64,000 nucleotides of DNA from Bacillota bacterium (GTDB lineage: Bacteria; Bacillota; Clostridia; Peptostreptococcales; Anaerovoracaceae), in the NCBI GenBank assembly GCA_019420305.1, contig JAHZHL010000016.1:1-64000 (forward strand), written 5' to 3'. This document shows positions 51,331 to 61,383 of the stretch, one piece after another. The position numbers were made by a program, and so were the translations under genes. A model generated the notes under the pieces. It did no database searches and had not been told where the DNA came from. It worked only from the letters and a program-made list of their open reading frames with translations. Within the stretch, counting starts at the first letter, position 1; each line of letters starts with the position of its first letter.

Positions 51331-53430
51331 TTATAACAGTTCTTTTCTGGAAAGGTTAATCCGATTCTGGCTGTCAATTTCAGTAACTTTGACTTTCACT
51401 TTATCGCCTACATTCATTTCGTCTTCTACTTTTTCCACTCTGTGCTTTGCCATCTTGGAAATATGCAGCAGACCTTCTTTGCCCGGCAGGATTTCAATGA
51501 ACGCACCGAAGTTCATCAGCCTCGTCACCGTACCCTCATAAGTCTCCCCGACTTCCACATCCTTAGTCAGAAGTTCAATTTCATGCTGAGCCGCATGGGC
51601 GCCTTCCATATCCGGAGCCGCAATATATACAAGTCCGTCGTCATCAATATCAATCTTAACGCCGGTATCCGCAATAATCTTGTTGATCGTTTTTCCTCCC
51701 GGCCCGATAACCGTACGGATTTTGTCCGGATCGATCTGCATGGATAAAATTCTTGGCGCATAAGGTGACAGTTCTTTCCTTGGCTCAGGAAGCTCGTCCA
51801 GCATTTCCTTCATGATGTGCATTCTTCCTTCATACGCCTGTGCCAGCGCGTCCTGGAGCACTTTTTTCGAAAGGCCGTGTACCTTAATATCCATCTGAAT
51901 CGCGGTAACACCCTTTGCGGTTCCCGCAACCTTAAAGTCCATATCACCCAGGAAGTCTTCCATTCCCTGGATGTCGGAAAGAATTGCCATCTTGCTGGAG
52001 CCATCCTCTTCCACTCTTTCAATCAGTCCCATGGCAATGCCCGCTACCGGAGCGGAAATCGGAACTCCTGCATCCATCAGCGCCAGGCAGCTTCCGCAGA
52101 CTGATGCCTGGGAAGTGGAGCCGTTGGAAGAAAGCACTTCAGATACCACCCGAATCGCGTAAGGGAAATCCTCTACACTCGGGAGTACCGGAAGCAGCGC
52201 CCGTTCCGCCAGCGCTCCGTGTCCGATCTCTCTTCTTCCCGGACTTCTCAGAGGTCTCGCCTCACCCACGGAATATGGCGGGAAGTTATAATGATGCATG
52301 TACCGTTTTTCCGTCTGCTCGGTAATACCGTCGATTGTCTGGGCGTCACCCATTGCGCCCAGAGTGGCGATCGACATAACCTGAGTCTGACCTCTCTTGA
52401 AAAGGCCGGAACCGTGCGTTCTCGGCAGGACGCCGGTATCTACCCAGATCGGACGGATTTCATCCAGCTTCCGGTTATCCGGGCGGATGCCGTCATCCAG
52501 AATCATGCTCCGCACCTGTTCTTTTGTAATATTGTAAAGAACACTATCCACATCTTTTCCGTTTTCCGGATAAATGTCTTCAAAATGTTCCTTTGTCTCC
52601 GCTTCCACCGCGTCCATATTATCCAGACGCTCCATCTTATCATAAGTCTGGATCGCGGCTCTCATCTTGCTTTCCGCGTATTCTCTCACCGCGGCGTCGA
52701 TTTCTTCCGGCACTTTATAATATTCAATTTCCTTTTTTGGCTTGCCGATTTCCGCCACGATATCGTCGATAAACGCGACAATTTTTTTAATTTCTTCATG
52801 CGCGAACATGATCGCGTCCAGAATGTCTTCCTCCGGAACTTCATTGGCTCCGGCTTCCACCATCATGATCGCGTCTTTGGTTCCGGAAACAACAAGATGC
52901 ATATCACTGGCCTCTCTCTGTTCCAGACTCGGGTTTACGATAAACTGTCCGTCTACTCTTCCAATGAGAACAGAACCGGTCGGTCCGTCCCACGGAATAT
53001 CCGAAATCGCCAAGGCAACGGAAGAACCGATCATAGCCGCGATTTCCGATGGCGCGTCGTTGTCAATACACATAACCGTCGCAATTACCTGTACATCATT
53101 ATAAAATCCTTTCGGGAACAGCGGTCTCAATGGTCTGTCCATCAGTCTGGAATTCAAAATTGCCTTTTCGCTGGGTCTTCCCTCTCGTTTGATAAATCCC
53201 CCTGGTATTTTCCCCGCCGCGTACATTTTTTCTTCATAATCGCAGCTGAGCGGGAAAAAATCAATATCAGGTCTTGGCTCCTTTGACATTACGGCTGTTA
53301 CGTTTACAACTGTATCCCCATACTTTACCATAACCTGACCGTTGGCCATCTCGCAGACTTTACCGATTTCCAGCTCTAACAGTTTGCCTCCGACAGCCGT
53401 TTTAAACGTCCTGTAATCTGTAAATTTCAT
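51331..53430 (-). CDS. pnp: polyribonucleotide nucleotidyltransferase
   Basis: A 699-residue 3'-5' exoribonuclease that degrades RNA phosphorolytically. Two RNase PH domains are joined by a helical segment, followed by KH (IRTVIGPGGKTINKII) and S1 (GTVTRLMNFGAFIEI) domains. The start at 53430 has AGGAGG nine bases upstream; a TTG two codons earlier is less likely. It follows rpsO, the usual order. Confidence 0.97.
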   Translation of the reverse strand: MKFTDYRTFKTAVGGKLLELEIGKVCEMANGQVMVKYGDTVVNVTAVMSKEPRPDIDFFPLSCDYEEKMYAAGKIPGGFIKREGRPSEKAILNSRLMDRPLRPLFPKGFYNDVQVIATVMCIDNDAPSEIAAMIGSSVALAISDIPWDGPTGSVLIGRVDGQFIVNPSLEQREASDMHLVVSGTKDAIMMVEAGANEVPEEDILDAIMFAHEEIKKIVAFIDDIVAEIGKPKKEIEYYKVPEEIDAAVREYAESKMRAAIQTYDKMERLDNMDAVEAETKEHFEDIYPENGKDVDSVLYNITKEQVRSMILDDGIRPDNRKLDEIRPIWVDTGVLPRTHGSGLFKRGQTQVMSIATLGAMGDAQTIDGITEQTEKRYMHHYNFPPYSVGEARPLRSPGRREIGHGALAERALLPVLPSVEDFPYAIRVVSEVLSSNGSTSQASVCGSCLALMDAGVPISAPVAGIAMGLIERVEEDGSSKMAILSDIQGMEDFLGDMDFKVAGTAKGVTAIQMDIKVHGLSKKVLQDALAQAYEGRMHIMKEMLDELPEPRKELSPYAPRILSMQIDPDKIRTVIGPGGKTINKIIADTGVKIDIDDDGLVYIAAPDMEGAHAAQHEIELLTKDVEVGETYEGTVTRLMNFGAFIEILPGKEGLLHISKMAKHRVEKVEDEMNVGDKVKVKVTEIDSQNRINLSRKELL

Positions 53431-53512
53431 TAACAACTACCTCCTGTTAATATTTCTCCTCAAACTCTACACTCTGCACCAATACCGCATTTCTGCCATA
53501 CTGCCTGTGCAT

Positions 53513-53547
53513 ACAAAAAATCAAGCGGGAGGAGATTCTCCCGCTTG
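53513..53547 (-). terminator. terminator between rpsO and pnp
   Basis: A perfect 10-bp stem (CAAGCGGGAG at 53522-53531 with 53538-53547) has a six-base loop and is followed on the minus strand by ATTTTTTG. It lies 15 bases past the rpsO stop. Confidence 0.88.
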
Positions 53548-53562
53548 TATTTCTTTTCCATA

Positions 53563-53829
53563 TTATTTTCTTAAACCTAAACGGGAAATCAGGCTTCTGT
53601 AACGTTCCAGATCCTTTTCCTTCAGGTAATTAAGAAGATTTCTTCTCTGACCAACCATCTTTAACAGTCCTCTTCTGGAATGATGGTCCTTTTTATGCAC
53701 CTTTAAGTGCTCGTTCAGATCATTGATCCGATAGGTCAGAATCGCAACCTGTACTTCCGGGGAACCGGTATCCCCTTCTTTTAACTGATATTCTTTAATT
53801 ATTTCCGCTTTTTTTACCTGATTAATCAT
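53563..53829 (-). CDS. rpsO: 30S ribosomal protein S15
   Basis: An 88-residue S15 protein with the full signature (GDTGSPEVQVAILTYRINDL, HKKDHHSRRGLLKMVGQRR, LNYLKEKDLERY). It binds 16S rRNA early in 30S assembly. It has its own promoter and a strong terminator ahead of pnp. Confidence 0.98.
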   Translation of the reverse strand: MINQVKKAEIIKEYQLKEGDTGSPEVQVAILTYRINDLNEHLKVHKKDHHSRRGLLKMVGQRRNLLNYLKEKDLERYRSLISRLGLRK

Positions 53830-53918
53830 AATCTTTCTCCTTTTCCTTTATCCACCTTCAGCCGAGCCTCCGCCGGAGCGTCGAAAAACACAGCAGAAGG
53901 TAATTTTTCTAACGATTT

Positions 53919-53947
53919 ATATTACCATATACCCGTATCCATTGCAA
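53919..53947 (-). promoter_or_regulatory. sigma-A promoter of rpsO
   Basis: On the minus strand TTGCAA (53942-53947) and TAATAT (53919-53924) are 17 bases apart. The leader is about 85 bases, enough for the autogenous control that S15 exerts in other bacteria, though no conserved structure is recognised. Confidence 0.65.
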
Positions 53948-53993
53948 GCACTTTTGTGTTTTTAAAGGACACGTCCGTTTCCTGAACCTCTTT

Positions 53994-54965
53994 TTATTTC
54001 ATCCGTTTCGCGTAACTGTGGAGATATTTTCTCCGCATCCGGATACAGTACCGCCGCTTAAGGGGTTTCCCTCCTGACGCGCGAGCCGCGAAGAACGCCA
54101 TCGCGTTTTTTTCTGTAATCATGGAAAGCGCCATTGCGTCCTCTTTTGAATCCGCTGTCAGGAAAGCTCCAACCCCTTTTACAATCACAGAATGCCCGAT
54201 TCTGACCATCCGTTCTGCAGCCTTCTGGTTTTTGGGCACAACTTTTATATATAATCCCGCGAGCTGAGCGAAATCGTCCAGATATGGCCGCATCACGGCT
54301 GTCTCCCTCGCGAAATCCAGGAGCACCTGACTTTTGTTCCAGATCACATTTTCTGACAGGCTTCGGATCGCTCCTTTGTTCCGGCTCAAAATTCTCGGAT
54401 CCAGTTTTTTGAGGTAAGTTGCGCATGCTTCTTCCAGCACACGGGCAGTTTGAAATGCCTCTTCATAATCCGATCCCCAGCATACAGCGCCGTGGTTTTT
54501 CAGCAGCACCACATTTCCTTCTGAACAGGCAATCACTTCCTTCGCGTTGGCACAGAGTCTGTCACTTCCTGATAATCCGTAATCCGCGCAGAGCACAGTC
54601 CTTCCGATTCCCGGATAAACCTTGTCCAAACAAATGCCGGAGCCTGCCATCGCCGCAACTGCCGAAGCATTATCCTGATGTGTATGGATAATAAATCCCG
54701 CGTTGTCACACATTCTGTAAACTTCCCGGTGGATTTTTTTCTCAGAAGACGGGAGCACGTCTCCCCTGTAGCTCAGATCCGCGATACACACCCGTATCAC
54801 TTCGTCTTCGGTAAGCGTCCGGTAATCTTTGCCGCTTGCTGTAATAAAAAATGATTCTGAGTCCGCCCTGCAGCTTACATTCCCCCAAGTTCTGGCAATC
54901 AGACCGCTTCGCACCAGTTCTTTTCCTGCCCGGATCACCTGCTGCTTTGCTTTTTTCTCATCCAT
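53994..54965 (-). CDS. class II aldolase/adducin family protein
   Basis: A 323-residue protein whose first 220 residues are a class II aldolase domain: ARTWGNVSCR, ITASGKDY, the metal ligands in FIIHTHQDNASA and LLKNHGAVCWG, and a glutamate in PSSEKKIHREVY. The last 100 residues are a second, degenerate stretch (VKGVGAFLTADSKEDAMALS) as in some two-domain members. It would cleave a fuculose- or ribulose-type sugar phosphate. It is inserted between ribF and rpsO. Confidence 0.82.
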   Translation of the reverse strand: MDEKKAKQQVIRAGKELVRSGLIARTWGNVSCRADSESFFITASGKDYRTLTEDEVIRVCIADLSYRGDVLPSSEKKIHREVYRMCDNAGFIIHTHQDNASAVAAMAGSGICLDKVYPGIGRTVLCADYGLSGSDRLCANAKEVIACSEGNVVLLKNHGAVCWGSDYEEAFQTARVLEEACATYLKKLDPRILSRNKGAIRSLSENVIWNKSQVLLDFARETAVMRPYLDDFAQLAGLYIKVVPKNQKAAERMVRIGHSVIVKGVGAFLTADSKEDAMALSMITEKNAMAFFAARASGGKPLKRRYCIRMRRKYLHSYAKRMK

Positions 54966-54977
54966 ATGGCGCCTCTT

Positions 54978-55916
54978 TTAATAAGTTCCCGCGATCCGTC
55001 TGTGATAGGAGCGCGCTGTAATACAGTCATCCGTAATCTGCTTGGAAAGAGCTTCTACATTATCAAACTTCTGTTCATCTCTCGTTTTTTGTAAAAACTC
55101 GACCCGTATCATCTTTCCATAGAGTTCCTTATCAAAATTGAAAATATGGGTTTCCACGTTTTTATGAAAAGTACCAATCGTCGGCTTGACCCCCACATTT
55201 GTAATGCTGGGATAGCGTACCCCATTGTATACACAATATGTCACATACACGCCGTTAGGCGGCGTTACCATAGATTCATCAATCATAATATTGGATGTAG
55301 GGAAACCAATCGTCCTGCCCAGTTTATTTCCGACCACGACCTCTCCTCCGATAGAATACAATCGTCCCATGTACTTCACACACTGATCCACAGCCCCTTC
55401 CTGAATCAGAGATCGGATAAAGGTGCTGCTTACCAGATTGCCGTCAATTTCAAAAGGTTCCTGGATATGAAGTCCAAACCCCTTTCTCATCCCTTCTTTC
55501 ATCAGGGTTTCGGCAGTTCCTTTCGCTTTATAGCCAAAATGATAGTTAAATCCGCAGTACGCCTGCCGCATATGGAATTTCCCTAAAAGAAGAGAATCAA
55601 TAAAATCAATGGGATCCATAGTCAGAATGGCTTCATTAAAAGGAATATTGAACATATAATCCACGCCGAAATTTTCGATAATGGCTGCTTTTTCTTCCGG
55701 GTAAAGAATGTTTTTAACGACGTTCTTTCCCGCCATCAGGTTTTTCGGATGGTTGGAAAAGGTGAAGACCGCACTTTTCAGTCCCGCGGCTTCCGCACTT
55801 TTTACAGTGCGCAGAATAATCTGCTGGTGACCTTTATGGACGCCGTCAAAATTTCCCAGCGCAACAACGGTCTCTTCTATATTGTCAATCTCCTCTAATG
55901 AGTTAAAAATTTTCAT
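54978..55916 (-). CDS. ribF: bifunctional riboflavin kinase/FAD synthetase
   Basis: A 312-residue enzyme that makes FMN and FAD from riboflavin. The N-terminal adenylyltransferase domain has LGNFDGVHKGHQQII, and the C-terminal kinase domain has the GRTIGFPTSNI motif. It follows truB by three bases at the end of the nusA-infB operon. Confidence 0.96.
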   Translation of the reverse strand: MKIFNSLEEIDNIEETVVALGNFDGVHKGHQQIILRTVKSAEAAGLKSAVFTFSNHPKNLMAGKNVVKNILYPEEKAAIIENFGVDYMFNIPFNEAILTMDPIDFIDSLLLGKFHMRQAYCGFNYHFGYKAKGTAETLMKEGMRKGFGLHIQEPFEIDGNLVSSTFIRSLIQEGAVDQCVKYMGRLYSIGGEVVVGNKLGRTIGFPTSNIMIDESMVTPPNGVYVTYCVYNGVRYPSITNVGVKPTIGTFHKNVETHIFNFDKELYGKMIRVEFLQKTRDEQKFDNVEALSKQITDDCITARSYHRRIAGTY

Positions 55917-55919
55917 CTT

Positions 55920-56876
55920 TTATCCTCTGTAAAACACTTTATCTGCTTTGAATTTTTTATATTTTTCGCTGTAAAAGGCAACACCCAGAAATTGTTCTCC
56001 ATCTCTGTTCCGCAGATACAGATTGTAAGCCTGTTTGTATTCCGGGCGCACCGGTATATGCGGGCTTTGTTTCCTAAATTCCGGATCTCTTTCCAAAGAG
56101 ACTTGTCGCGTGGAAAGAGATCCGCCATTGCAGAATACTTCCGCCGCTTTCTGTTCCAGAATCGCTTTTCCAAAATGCACTAGCGGATAATCTACAGAGA
56201 GCATCAGCCGCTCTGCCTCCTGCCGGCTCATTTCGCGAATATCTCGGATATCTGTCGCGTTTTCCAGTTCAAACACTCCGCTGGAAAGCCTTGTCAGAGC
56301 GGACATGACAGCTCCGCATCCCAGACTCTGCCCAACATCCCTGCAGATGCTGCGTATGTACGTGCCTTTTGAACAAGTTACGCGCCATGTTACTTTGTTT
56401 TGCTCCAGATCGATCTTCCGGATTGCGAGGTCTCGGATAAAAACGTTTCTTGGTTTTATTTCCACCTCTTCACCGGCCCTGGCGTACTGATACAGTTTCT
56501 TTCCATCAACCTTCAGCGCAGAGTATTTGGGCGGAATCTGGCTGACCGTACCATGAAACGGCTCAAACGCCTTCCGGATCTGGTCTTCACTGACCGAAAC
56601 CCTTTCGCATCTGTTTGTAACCGCGCCCCAGATGTCCAGCGTATCGGATTCCACCCCCAGCTGCATTTCACATTCGTAGGTTTTAAAATCCAGATCCAGG
56701 TATTCCATAATACGGGTCGCCGATCCGACGCAAATCGGAAGAACGCCGGTTGCCATTGGATCCAACGTCCCGGTATGCCCCGTTTTTTTGATCCCCATGA
56801 CCTTTCGCATAACCGCCACACAATCGTGAGAAGTCCAGTCCGCCGGCTTGTTCACATTGATAATTCCTGCCGTCAT
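55920..56876 (-). CDS. truB: tRNA pseudouridine(55) synthase TruB
   Basis: A 318-residue synthase that forms pseudouridine 55 in tRNAs. The catalytic Asp39 is in GHTGTLDPMATG, and the segments YECEMQLGV and RVTCSKGTYIRSICRDVG are typical. Its ATG overlaps the nrnA stop as ATGA. Confidence 0.96.
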   Translation of the reverse strand: MTAGIINVNKPADWTSHDCVAVMRKVMGIKKTGHTGTLDPMATGVLPICVGSATRIMEYLDLDFKTYECEMQLGVESDTLDIWGAVTNRCERVSVSEDQIRKAFEPFHGTVSQIPPKYSALKVDGKKLYQYARAGEEVEIKPRNVFIRDLAIRKIDLEQNKVTWRVTCSKGTYIRSICRDVGQSLGCGAVMSALTRLSSGVFELENATDIRDIREMSRQEAERLMLSVDYPLVHFGKAILEQKAAEVFCNGGSLSTRQVSLERDPEFRKQSPHIPVRPEYKQAYNLYLRNRDGEQFLGVAFYSEKYKKFKADKVFYRG

Positions 56877-57856
56877 AGCATTCCTTTCTTGTTCAGGTTT
56901 TCTTCTATCGCGGCTTTCAGCTTTTCGCAGGCGGTTTTCAGATCCGTATGCATGGTGCAGCCCGCAGCTTTCACATGCCCGCCTCCTCCAAACTTTGCCG
57001 CGATTTCCGCCACATTTCCCGTCGTTTTTGCCCGCATGCTGACTTTTACCTGATCCGCGTCCAACTCTTTTACAAACGCTCCGATTTCCACATCCTTAAT
57101 GTTTCTGAGAGTTTCAACGACACCTTCAGTCTCTGACATCTCCGCTCCCACCTGTGTGAGCATTTCCTGGCTTACATAAGCAATGACCGCTTTCCCGCCG
57201 CAGAACAGTTCCAAGGTGTCCAGGATGCGGTTTGTAACACGAATTTTTTCAAGTCGGGTGTTCTGATAAAGCCGCACCGCCACGGTCGCGTGATCAATGC
57301 CCGCGTCATACAGGGCTGCCGTAATCAGATGGCTCTCCTTCGTCGCATTCGAATACTGGAAATTTCCGGTATCTGTCGAAATCCCGGTAAAAATGGCTTC
57401 TCCTATTTCTTTGTCAATGGGGATCCCCATTGCGACAATCAGCTTGTAAACCAATTCCGCCGTAGCCGCGATGCTCCCGTCGATAAAGTTATAATCGGCG
57501 AAGGGTGTGGATGTCGTATGATGATCCAGACAAATCGTCGTCTTCCCTTGAAAGAACTTTGCTTCCCGTTCCGGAAACCGGACGGTCTCACCACAGTCCA
57601 CGCACATACAGACATCCGGATCCGGAATCCGATCCGGATCTGCCGTACAGTAGCCCTGATCCAGAAAACGCAGATACTCCGGAACCGCATCCTCAACCAG
57701 AATAACAGTCTCTTTTCCCGCACTGCGCAGCGCTTTGCACAGTGCGGCGCACGATCCGAGCGCATCCCCGTCCATCTGAATATGCGGAAACAGAATAACC
57801 GTTCCGGCATCCAGCAACTGTTTCGCGATCTCTTCGATTGAATGATTCTGTTTCAT
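56873..57856 (-). CDS. nrnA: bifunctional oligoribonuclease/PAP phosphatase NrnA
   Basis: A 327-residue DHH/DHHA1 phosphoesterase that degrades nanoRNAs and 3'-phosphoadenosine 5'-phosphate. The metal motifs are HIQMDGDALGS, CVDCGE and LDHHTTSTPF, and the C-terminal GGGGHVKAAGC binds substrate. It sits in the usual place between rbfA and truB. Confidence 0.94.
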   Translation of the reverse strand: MKQNHSIEEIAKQLLDAGTVILFPHIQMDGDALGSCAALCKALRSAGKETVILVEDAVPEYLRFLDQGYCTADPDRIPDPDVCMCVDCGETVRFPEREAKFFQGKTTICLDHHTTSTPFADYNFIDGSIAATAELVYKLIVAMGIPIDKEIGEAIFTGISTDTGNFQYSNATKESHLITAALYDAGIDHATVAVRLYQNTRLEKIRVTNRILDTLELFCGGKAVIAYVSQEMLTQVGAEMSETEGVVETLRNIKDVEIGAFVKELDADQVKVSMRAKTTGNVAEIAAKFGGGGHVKAAGCTMHTDLKTACEKLKAAIEENLNKKGML

Positions 57857-57868
57857 CTTTTTCCTCTT

Positions 57869-58240
57869 TTATTTGTCTAAACTCTGGATGATCTCTTCGA
57901 TATGTCTTCCGTAATCCATCGAGGTGTCAATTTTAAAAATCAGATCCGGAACATGGCGCAGCTTAATCTTCTTTCCAATCTCTCTCCGGATCAGACCTTT
58001 TGCGCTGCGCAGTGCTTCCAGAACCTCTTCCTGCTCTTTTTCCCGCTCTTCATGTTTTGGATCCAGTCCCAGCACGGTTACATAAGCGGTCGCATAGCTC
58101 CCATCCGAAGTGACCTCAACAGCCGTTATACTAACCATACCGGCCGTCAGTCTCGGATCTTTCAGTTCCCGCAGGATCAGAGAACTGATCAGTTTGCGAA
58201 TTTCTTCACCCAGACGTTCCTGTCTGTGTCCTTTTCCCAT
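57869..58240 (-). CDS. rbfA: 30S ribosome-binding factor RbfA
   Basis: A 123-residue assembly factor with a KH-like fold (MVSITAVEVTSDGSYATAYV) that matures the 5' end of 16S rRNA. It is 15 bases after infB in the usual order. Confidence 0.95.
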   Translation of the reverse strand: MGKGHRQERLGEEIRKLISSLILRELKDPRLTAGMVSITAVEVTSDGSYATAYVTVLGLDPKHEEREKEQEEVLEALRSAKGLIRREIGKKIKLRHVPDLIFKIDTSMDYGRHIEEIIQSLDK

Positions 58241-58255
58241 TTATCTGTGCATCTC

Positions 58256-61054
58256 CTAATCTCTTTTAATTTCTTCCATCTGGAAGCATTCAATAATATC
58301 TCCCTCCTTGATATCATTGTAGCTTTCAATCCCGATTCCGCATTCATATCCCTGCGCCACTTCTCTCGCATCATCTTTAAACCGCTTGAGGGAAGCGATC
58401 TTTCCTTCGTGGATAACGATGCCGTCGCGAACCAGACGTATCTGCGCATTGCGAACCACTTTGCCTTCTGTAACATAGGCTCCGCCAACAACGCCGACCC
58501 CCGGAACCTTAAAGGTGTCTCTTATTTCTACTGTTCCCAGAATCACTTCTTTAAATTCAGGATCCAGCATTCCCTTCATGGCGTTTTCCACGTCGTCAAT
58601 AATATCATAGATAACCCGATACGTCCTGATCTGAACATTATCACGATCCGCTACAGCGGAAACCGCGGCGCTCGGCCGTACATTAAATCCGATGATAACC
58701 GCGTCAGATGTGCTCGCCAGCATAACATCCGACTCCGTTACAGCGCCTACGCCGGTATGCACGATCTTAACACGCACATTTTCTGTAGACAGCTTTTCCA
58801 GAGACGATACAATCGCTCCGACAGAACCCTGTACATCGCCTTTGACAATCAGGTTCAGTTCTTTCACTTCCCCTTCCTGAATCTGTGAGAACAGCTCTTC
58901 CAGAGTCGTGCTGGCATTCCTTGCCAGTACTTCTTCTCTCTTCTTTTCTTTTCTGTGCTCCGCGATCTCTCTCGCGATACGATCTTCCTTTACCGCATTG
59001 AAGGCGTCTCCCGCATGGGGAACTTCAGTCAGACCCAAAATTTCCACTGCGGTCGCCGGTCCTGCCTGACGGATCTTTTCTCCTTTATCATTTGTCATCA
59101 GACGAATCTTTCCGGAACAGGTTCCCGCAACAACGCTCATGCCTGCTTTTAAAGTACCGTTCATAACCAGAAGACTCGCAACCGGCCCTTTTGCCTTATC
59201 TAATCTCGCTTCCAGAACGGTTCCCATCGCCAGACGGTTTGGATTTGCTTTCAGTTCCAGAACTTCCGCCTGCAGGAGAATCATTTCAAGCAGATTTACA
59301 ATGCCGTCTCCTGTTTTCGCGGAAACCGGAACACTGATTACATCGCCGCCCCAGTCTTCTACCAGAACACCCTGTTCTGCCAGATCCTTTTTTACAATAT
59401 CCGGATTCGCTCCCGGTTTATCCATTTTGTTGATCGCTACGATAATCGGAACGCCCGCGGCTTTCGCGTGACTGATTGACTCAATCGTCTGCGGTTTTAC
59501 ACTGTCATCTGCCGCGACGACCAGAACCGCGATATCTGTCGTATGGGCTCCTCTGGCACGCATCGCGGTGAACGCTTCATGTCCCGGTGTATCCAGGAAT
59601 ACAATCTTCTGTCCGTTGATTTCCACTTCGGAAGCACCAATATGCTGTGTAATGCCGCCGGACTCAGAAGCGGTCACATTCGTCTTGCGAATTGCGTCAA
59701 GAAGCGAGGTCTTTCCGTGGTCAACATGACCCATTACCGTGATAATCGGCGGTCTTGGTCTCAGATCTTCTTCTTTGTCCTCAAAGTTTTCCAGTCCCTC
59801 TTCGACTTCTTCTTCCTCCACATTACCGATAACGACACTTACGCCTAACTCTTCCGCCAGAAGCAGTACTGTATCTTCATCCACATTCTGGTTTACATTT
59901 GCCATCACACCCATTTTCATCAGGGTCATAATAATCTTGGAAACCGATACCTGAATCTGTTCAGAAAGACCCGCAACCGTAATCGGAACATTGATCACAG
60001 TCGTTCCTGCCGGAATTGCCGCTTCTTCCACCGCTGGCTCCGGAGCAGGTTTTGGTTTATTCTGTTTTTTCGCGCGAACTTTCTTCTCCAGAGAACGCGC
60101 AGGCTGCGGTTTGCCCCCCCTTTTGCCGCCTCGTTCTAATTTTGCGAATTTGTCTCTTTCTTTCTCTTTATCCTTGGATTTGTCGGATTTCTTATGAGAA
60201 GCCGGCTTTTCCAGAATTGTCTCCATGCCCTGTTCTTTTCTCACCGGGCGATTCGCTTTATTGTCTTTTTTCTGCTGCCGCCCTCCATCACGTTTCTGAG
60301 ATCTGCCGCCGTCTCTTCCGTCCCGGTTATCCCGATTCTCTCTGCCGTCCTTCCTGTCTTTGCGAGAATTACGTTCGTCACTCTTTTTCTCTGCTTTTTT
60401 CTCCGCAGCTCTCGCCGCCGCGGCTTTTTCCCTTTTTTCTCTGGCAATCCGTTCTTCCTCATGGACTTCGGAAGCCTTTTTTATGATTTTCAGGCGTTCC
60501 TGACGAATTACAGGGCGCTCTTCTTTTTTCTTCGGCGCCTCATTTTCCTGGTTCTTTACAGACGCAGCATTTTTTTCTCTTGCCTTTTCAGCCGCAGGAG
60601 CGGACGTTCCCGCTTTCTTCCCTCTCTCTTCCAGCTCCTTTGGAACAACCGGCTTACCCACCGGTGGTTTCGGCCGGTTTTCCAGTTCTTTGGAAATAAC
60701 CGGTTTTCCTGTCGGCGGTTTCTGCGTCGCCGTTTTCTCCTGCGTTTTTCCGGAATGCGGCTTTGCCGCCTTATGCGGCATAGGAATCGCAACTTTGGCA
60801 GCTTTCACTGTTACTTTTGGTTCCTCCTGCTTTGCCTTTTTCGGCGCGGTTTTTTCCTTTTTTTTCGGCGCAGCTTTTACAATCTTCGTCTCCGCGCCGC
60901 TGCGGTTCCGCAGAACGGTATTCTTTACAGCTTTTGCGTCAATATCTCTCAGTGTACTGTTTTTATCCTTCACCTCTATACCCATTGACTGTGCTTTTTC
61001 AAGAACTTCTTTCGCGTCCATATCCAGTTCTTTGGCCAGTTCATGTATTTTCAT
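58256..61054 (-). CDS. infB: translation initiation factor IF-2
   Basis: A 932-residue GTPase that places initiator tRNA on the 30S subunit. An IF2-N domain starts the protein and a second such segment precedes the G domain; between them lies a long, highly charged Lys/Glu/Arg linker (about residues 60-330). The G domain has GHVDHGKTS, DTPGHEAF and NKMDK. The linker is basic and repetitive, as is usual. It overlaps ylxQ by four bases. Confidence 0.97.
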   Translation of the reverse strand: MKIHELAKELDMDAKEVLEKAQSMGIEVKDKNSTLRDIDAKAVKNTVLRNRSGAETKIVKAAPKKKEKTAPKKAKQEEPKVTVKAAKVAIPMPHKAAKPHSGKTQEKTATQKPPTGKPVISKELENRPKPPVGKPVVPKELEERGKKAGTSAPAAEKAREKNAASVKNQENEAPKKKEERPVIRQERLKIIKKASEVHEEERIAREKREKAAAARAAEKKAEKKSDERNSRKDRKDGRENRDNRDGRDGGRSQKRDGGRQQKKDNKANRPVRKEQGMETILEKPASHKKSDKSKDKEKERDKFAKLERGGKRGGKPQPARSLEKKVRAKKQNKPKPAPEPAVEEAAIPAGTTVINVPITVAGLSEQIQVSVSKIIMTLMKMGVMANVNQNVDEDTVLLLAEELGVSVVIGNVEEEEVEEGLENFEDKEEDLRPRPPIITVMGHVDHGKTSLLDAIRKTNVTASESGGITQHIGASEVEINGQKIVFLDTPGHEAFTAMRARGAHTTDIAVLVVAADDSVKPQTIESISHAKAAGVPIIVAINKMDKPGANPDIVKKDLAEQGVLVEDWGGDVISVPVSAKTGDGIVNLLEMILLQAEVLELKANPNRLAMGTVLEARLDKAKGPVASLLVMNGTLKAGMSVVAGTCSGKIRLMTNDKGEKIRQAGPATAVEILGLTEVPHAGDAFNAVKEDRIAREIAEHRKEKKREEVLARNASTTLEELFSQIQEGEVKELNLIVKGDVQGSVGAIVSSLEKLSTENVRVKIVHTGVGAVTESDVMLASTSDAVIIGFNVRPSAAVSAVADRDNVQIRTYRVIYDIIDDVENAMKGMLDPEFKEVILGTVEIRDTFKVPGVGVVGGAYVTEGKVVRNAQIRLVRDGIVIHEGKIASLKRFKDDAREVAQGYECGIGIESYNDIKEGDIIECFQMEEIKRD

Positions 61055-61383
61055 ATTCGAACTCCTCCTTTTCCTTCTCCATCCTTATCGATCTCGTTTG
61101 AAATAACGTCTGCAAAGTTCTGATCCGTTATTCCGAAGATGGATCTTCCAGCGGTTCCCGCCATCTGCGACAGTTCCTCACAGCTTCCATATACTCTGCA
61201 GGCAACCTGATATTTCTTTGCTTCTTTTTCTATCTTCTTACCGGTATGTTCCGACAGATCCTCCGCAACAACCAGTAGCTTTATTTTTCCTTTTTTCATG
61301 GCGAAAACGCATGAGTTAAAGCCCATTACCAGATTTCCCGACTTTCTGGCAAATCCCAGATAACTCTGCAGCTTACTTCTCAA
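61051..61383 (-). CDS. ylxQ: L7Ae-type ribosomal/kink-turn protein YlxQ
   Basis: A 110-residue L7Ae-family RNA-binding protein (LGFARKSGNLVMGFNSC, KKGKIKLLVVAEDLSEHT). Such proteins bind kink-turns in RNA; the role in this operon is not settled. It overlaps ylxR by 11 bases and infB by four. Confidence 0.88.
   Translation of the reverse strand: MRSKLQSYLGFARKSGNLVMGFNSCVFAMKKGKIKLLVVAEDLSEHTGKKIEKEAKKYQVACRVYGSCEELSQMAGTAGRSIFGITDQNFADVISNEIDKDGEGKGGVRI

Noticed and set aside
58256..61054. Low-complexity charged region of infB as a repeat or rearrangement
   Set aside because: Lys/Glu/Arg-rich linkers are normal in IF-2 of this group.
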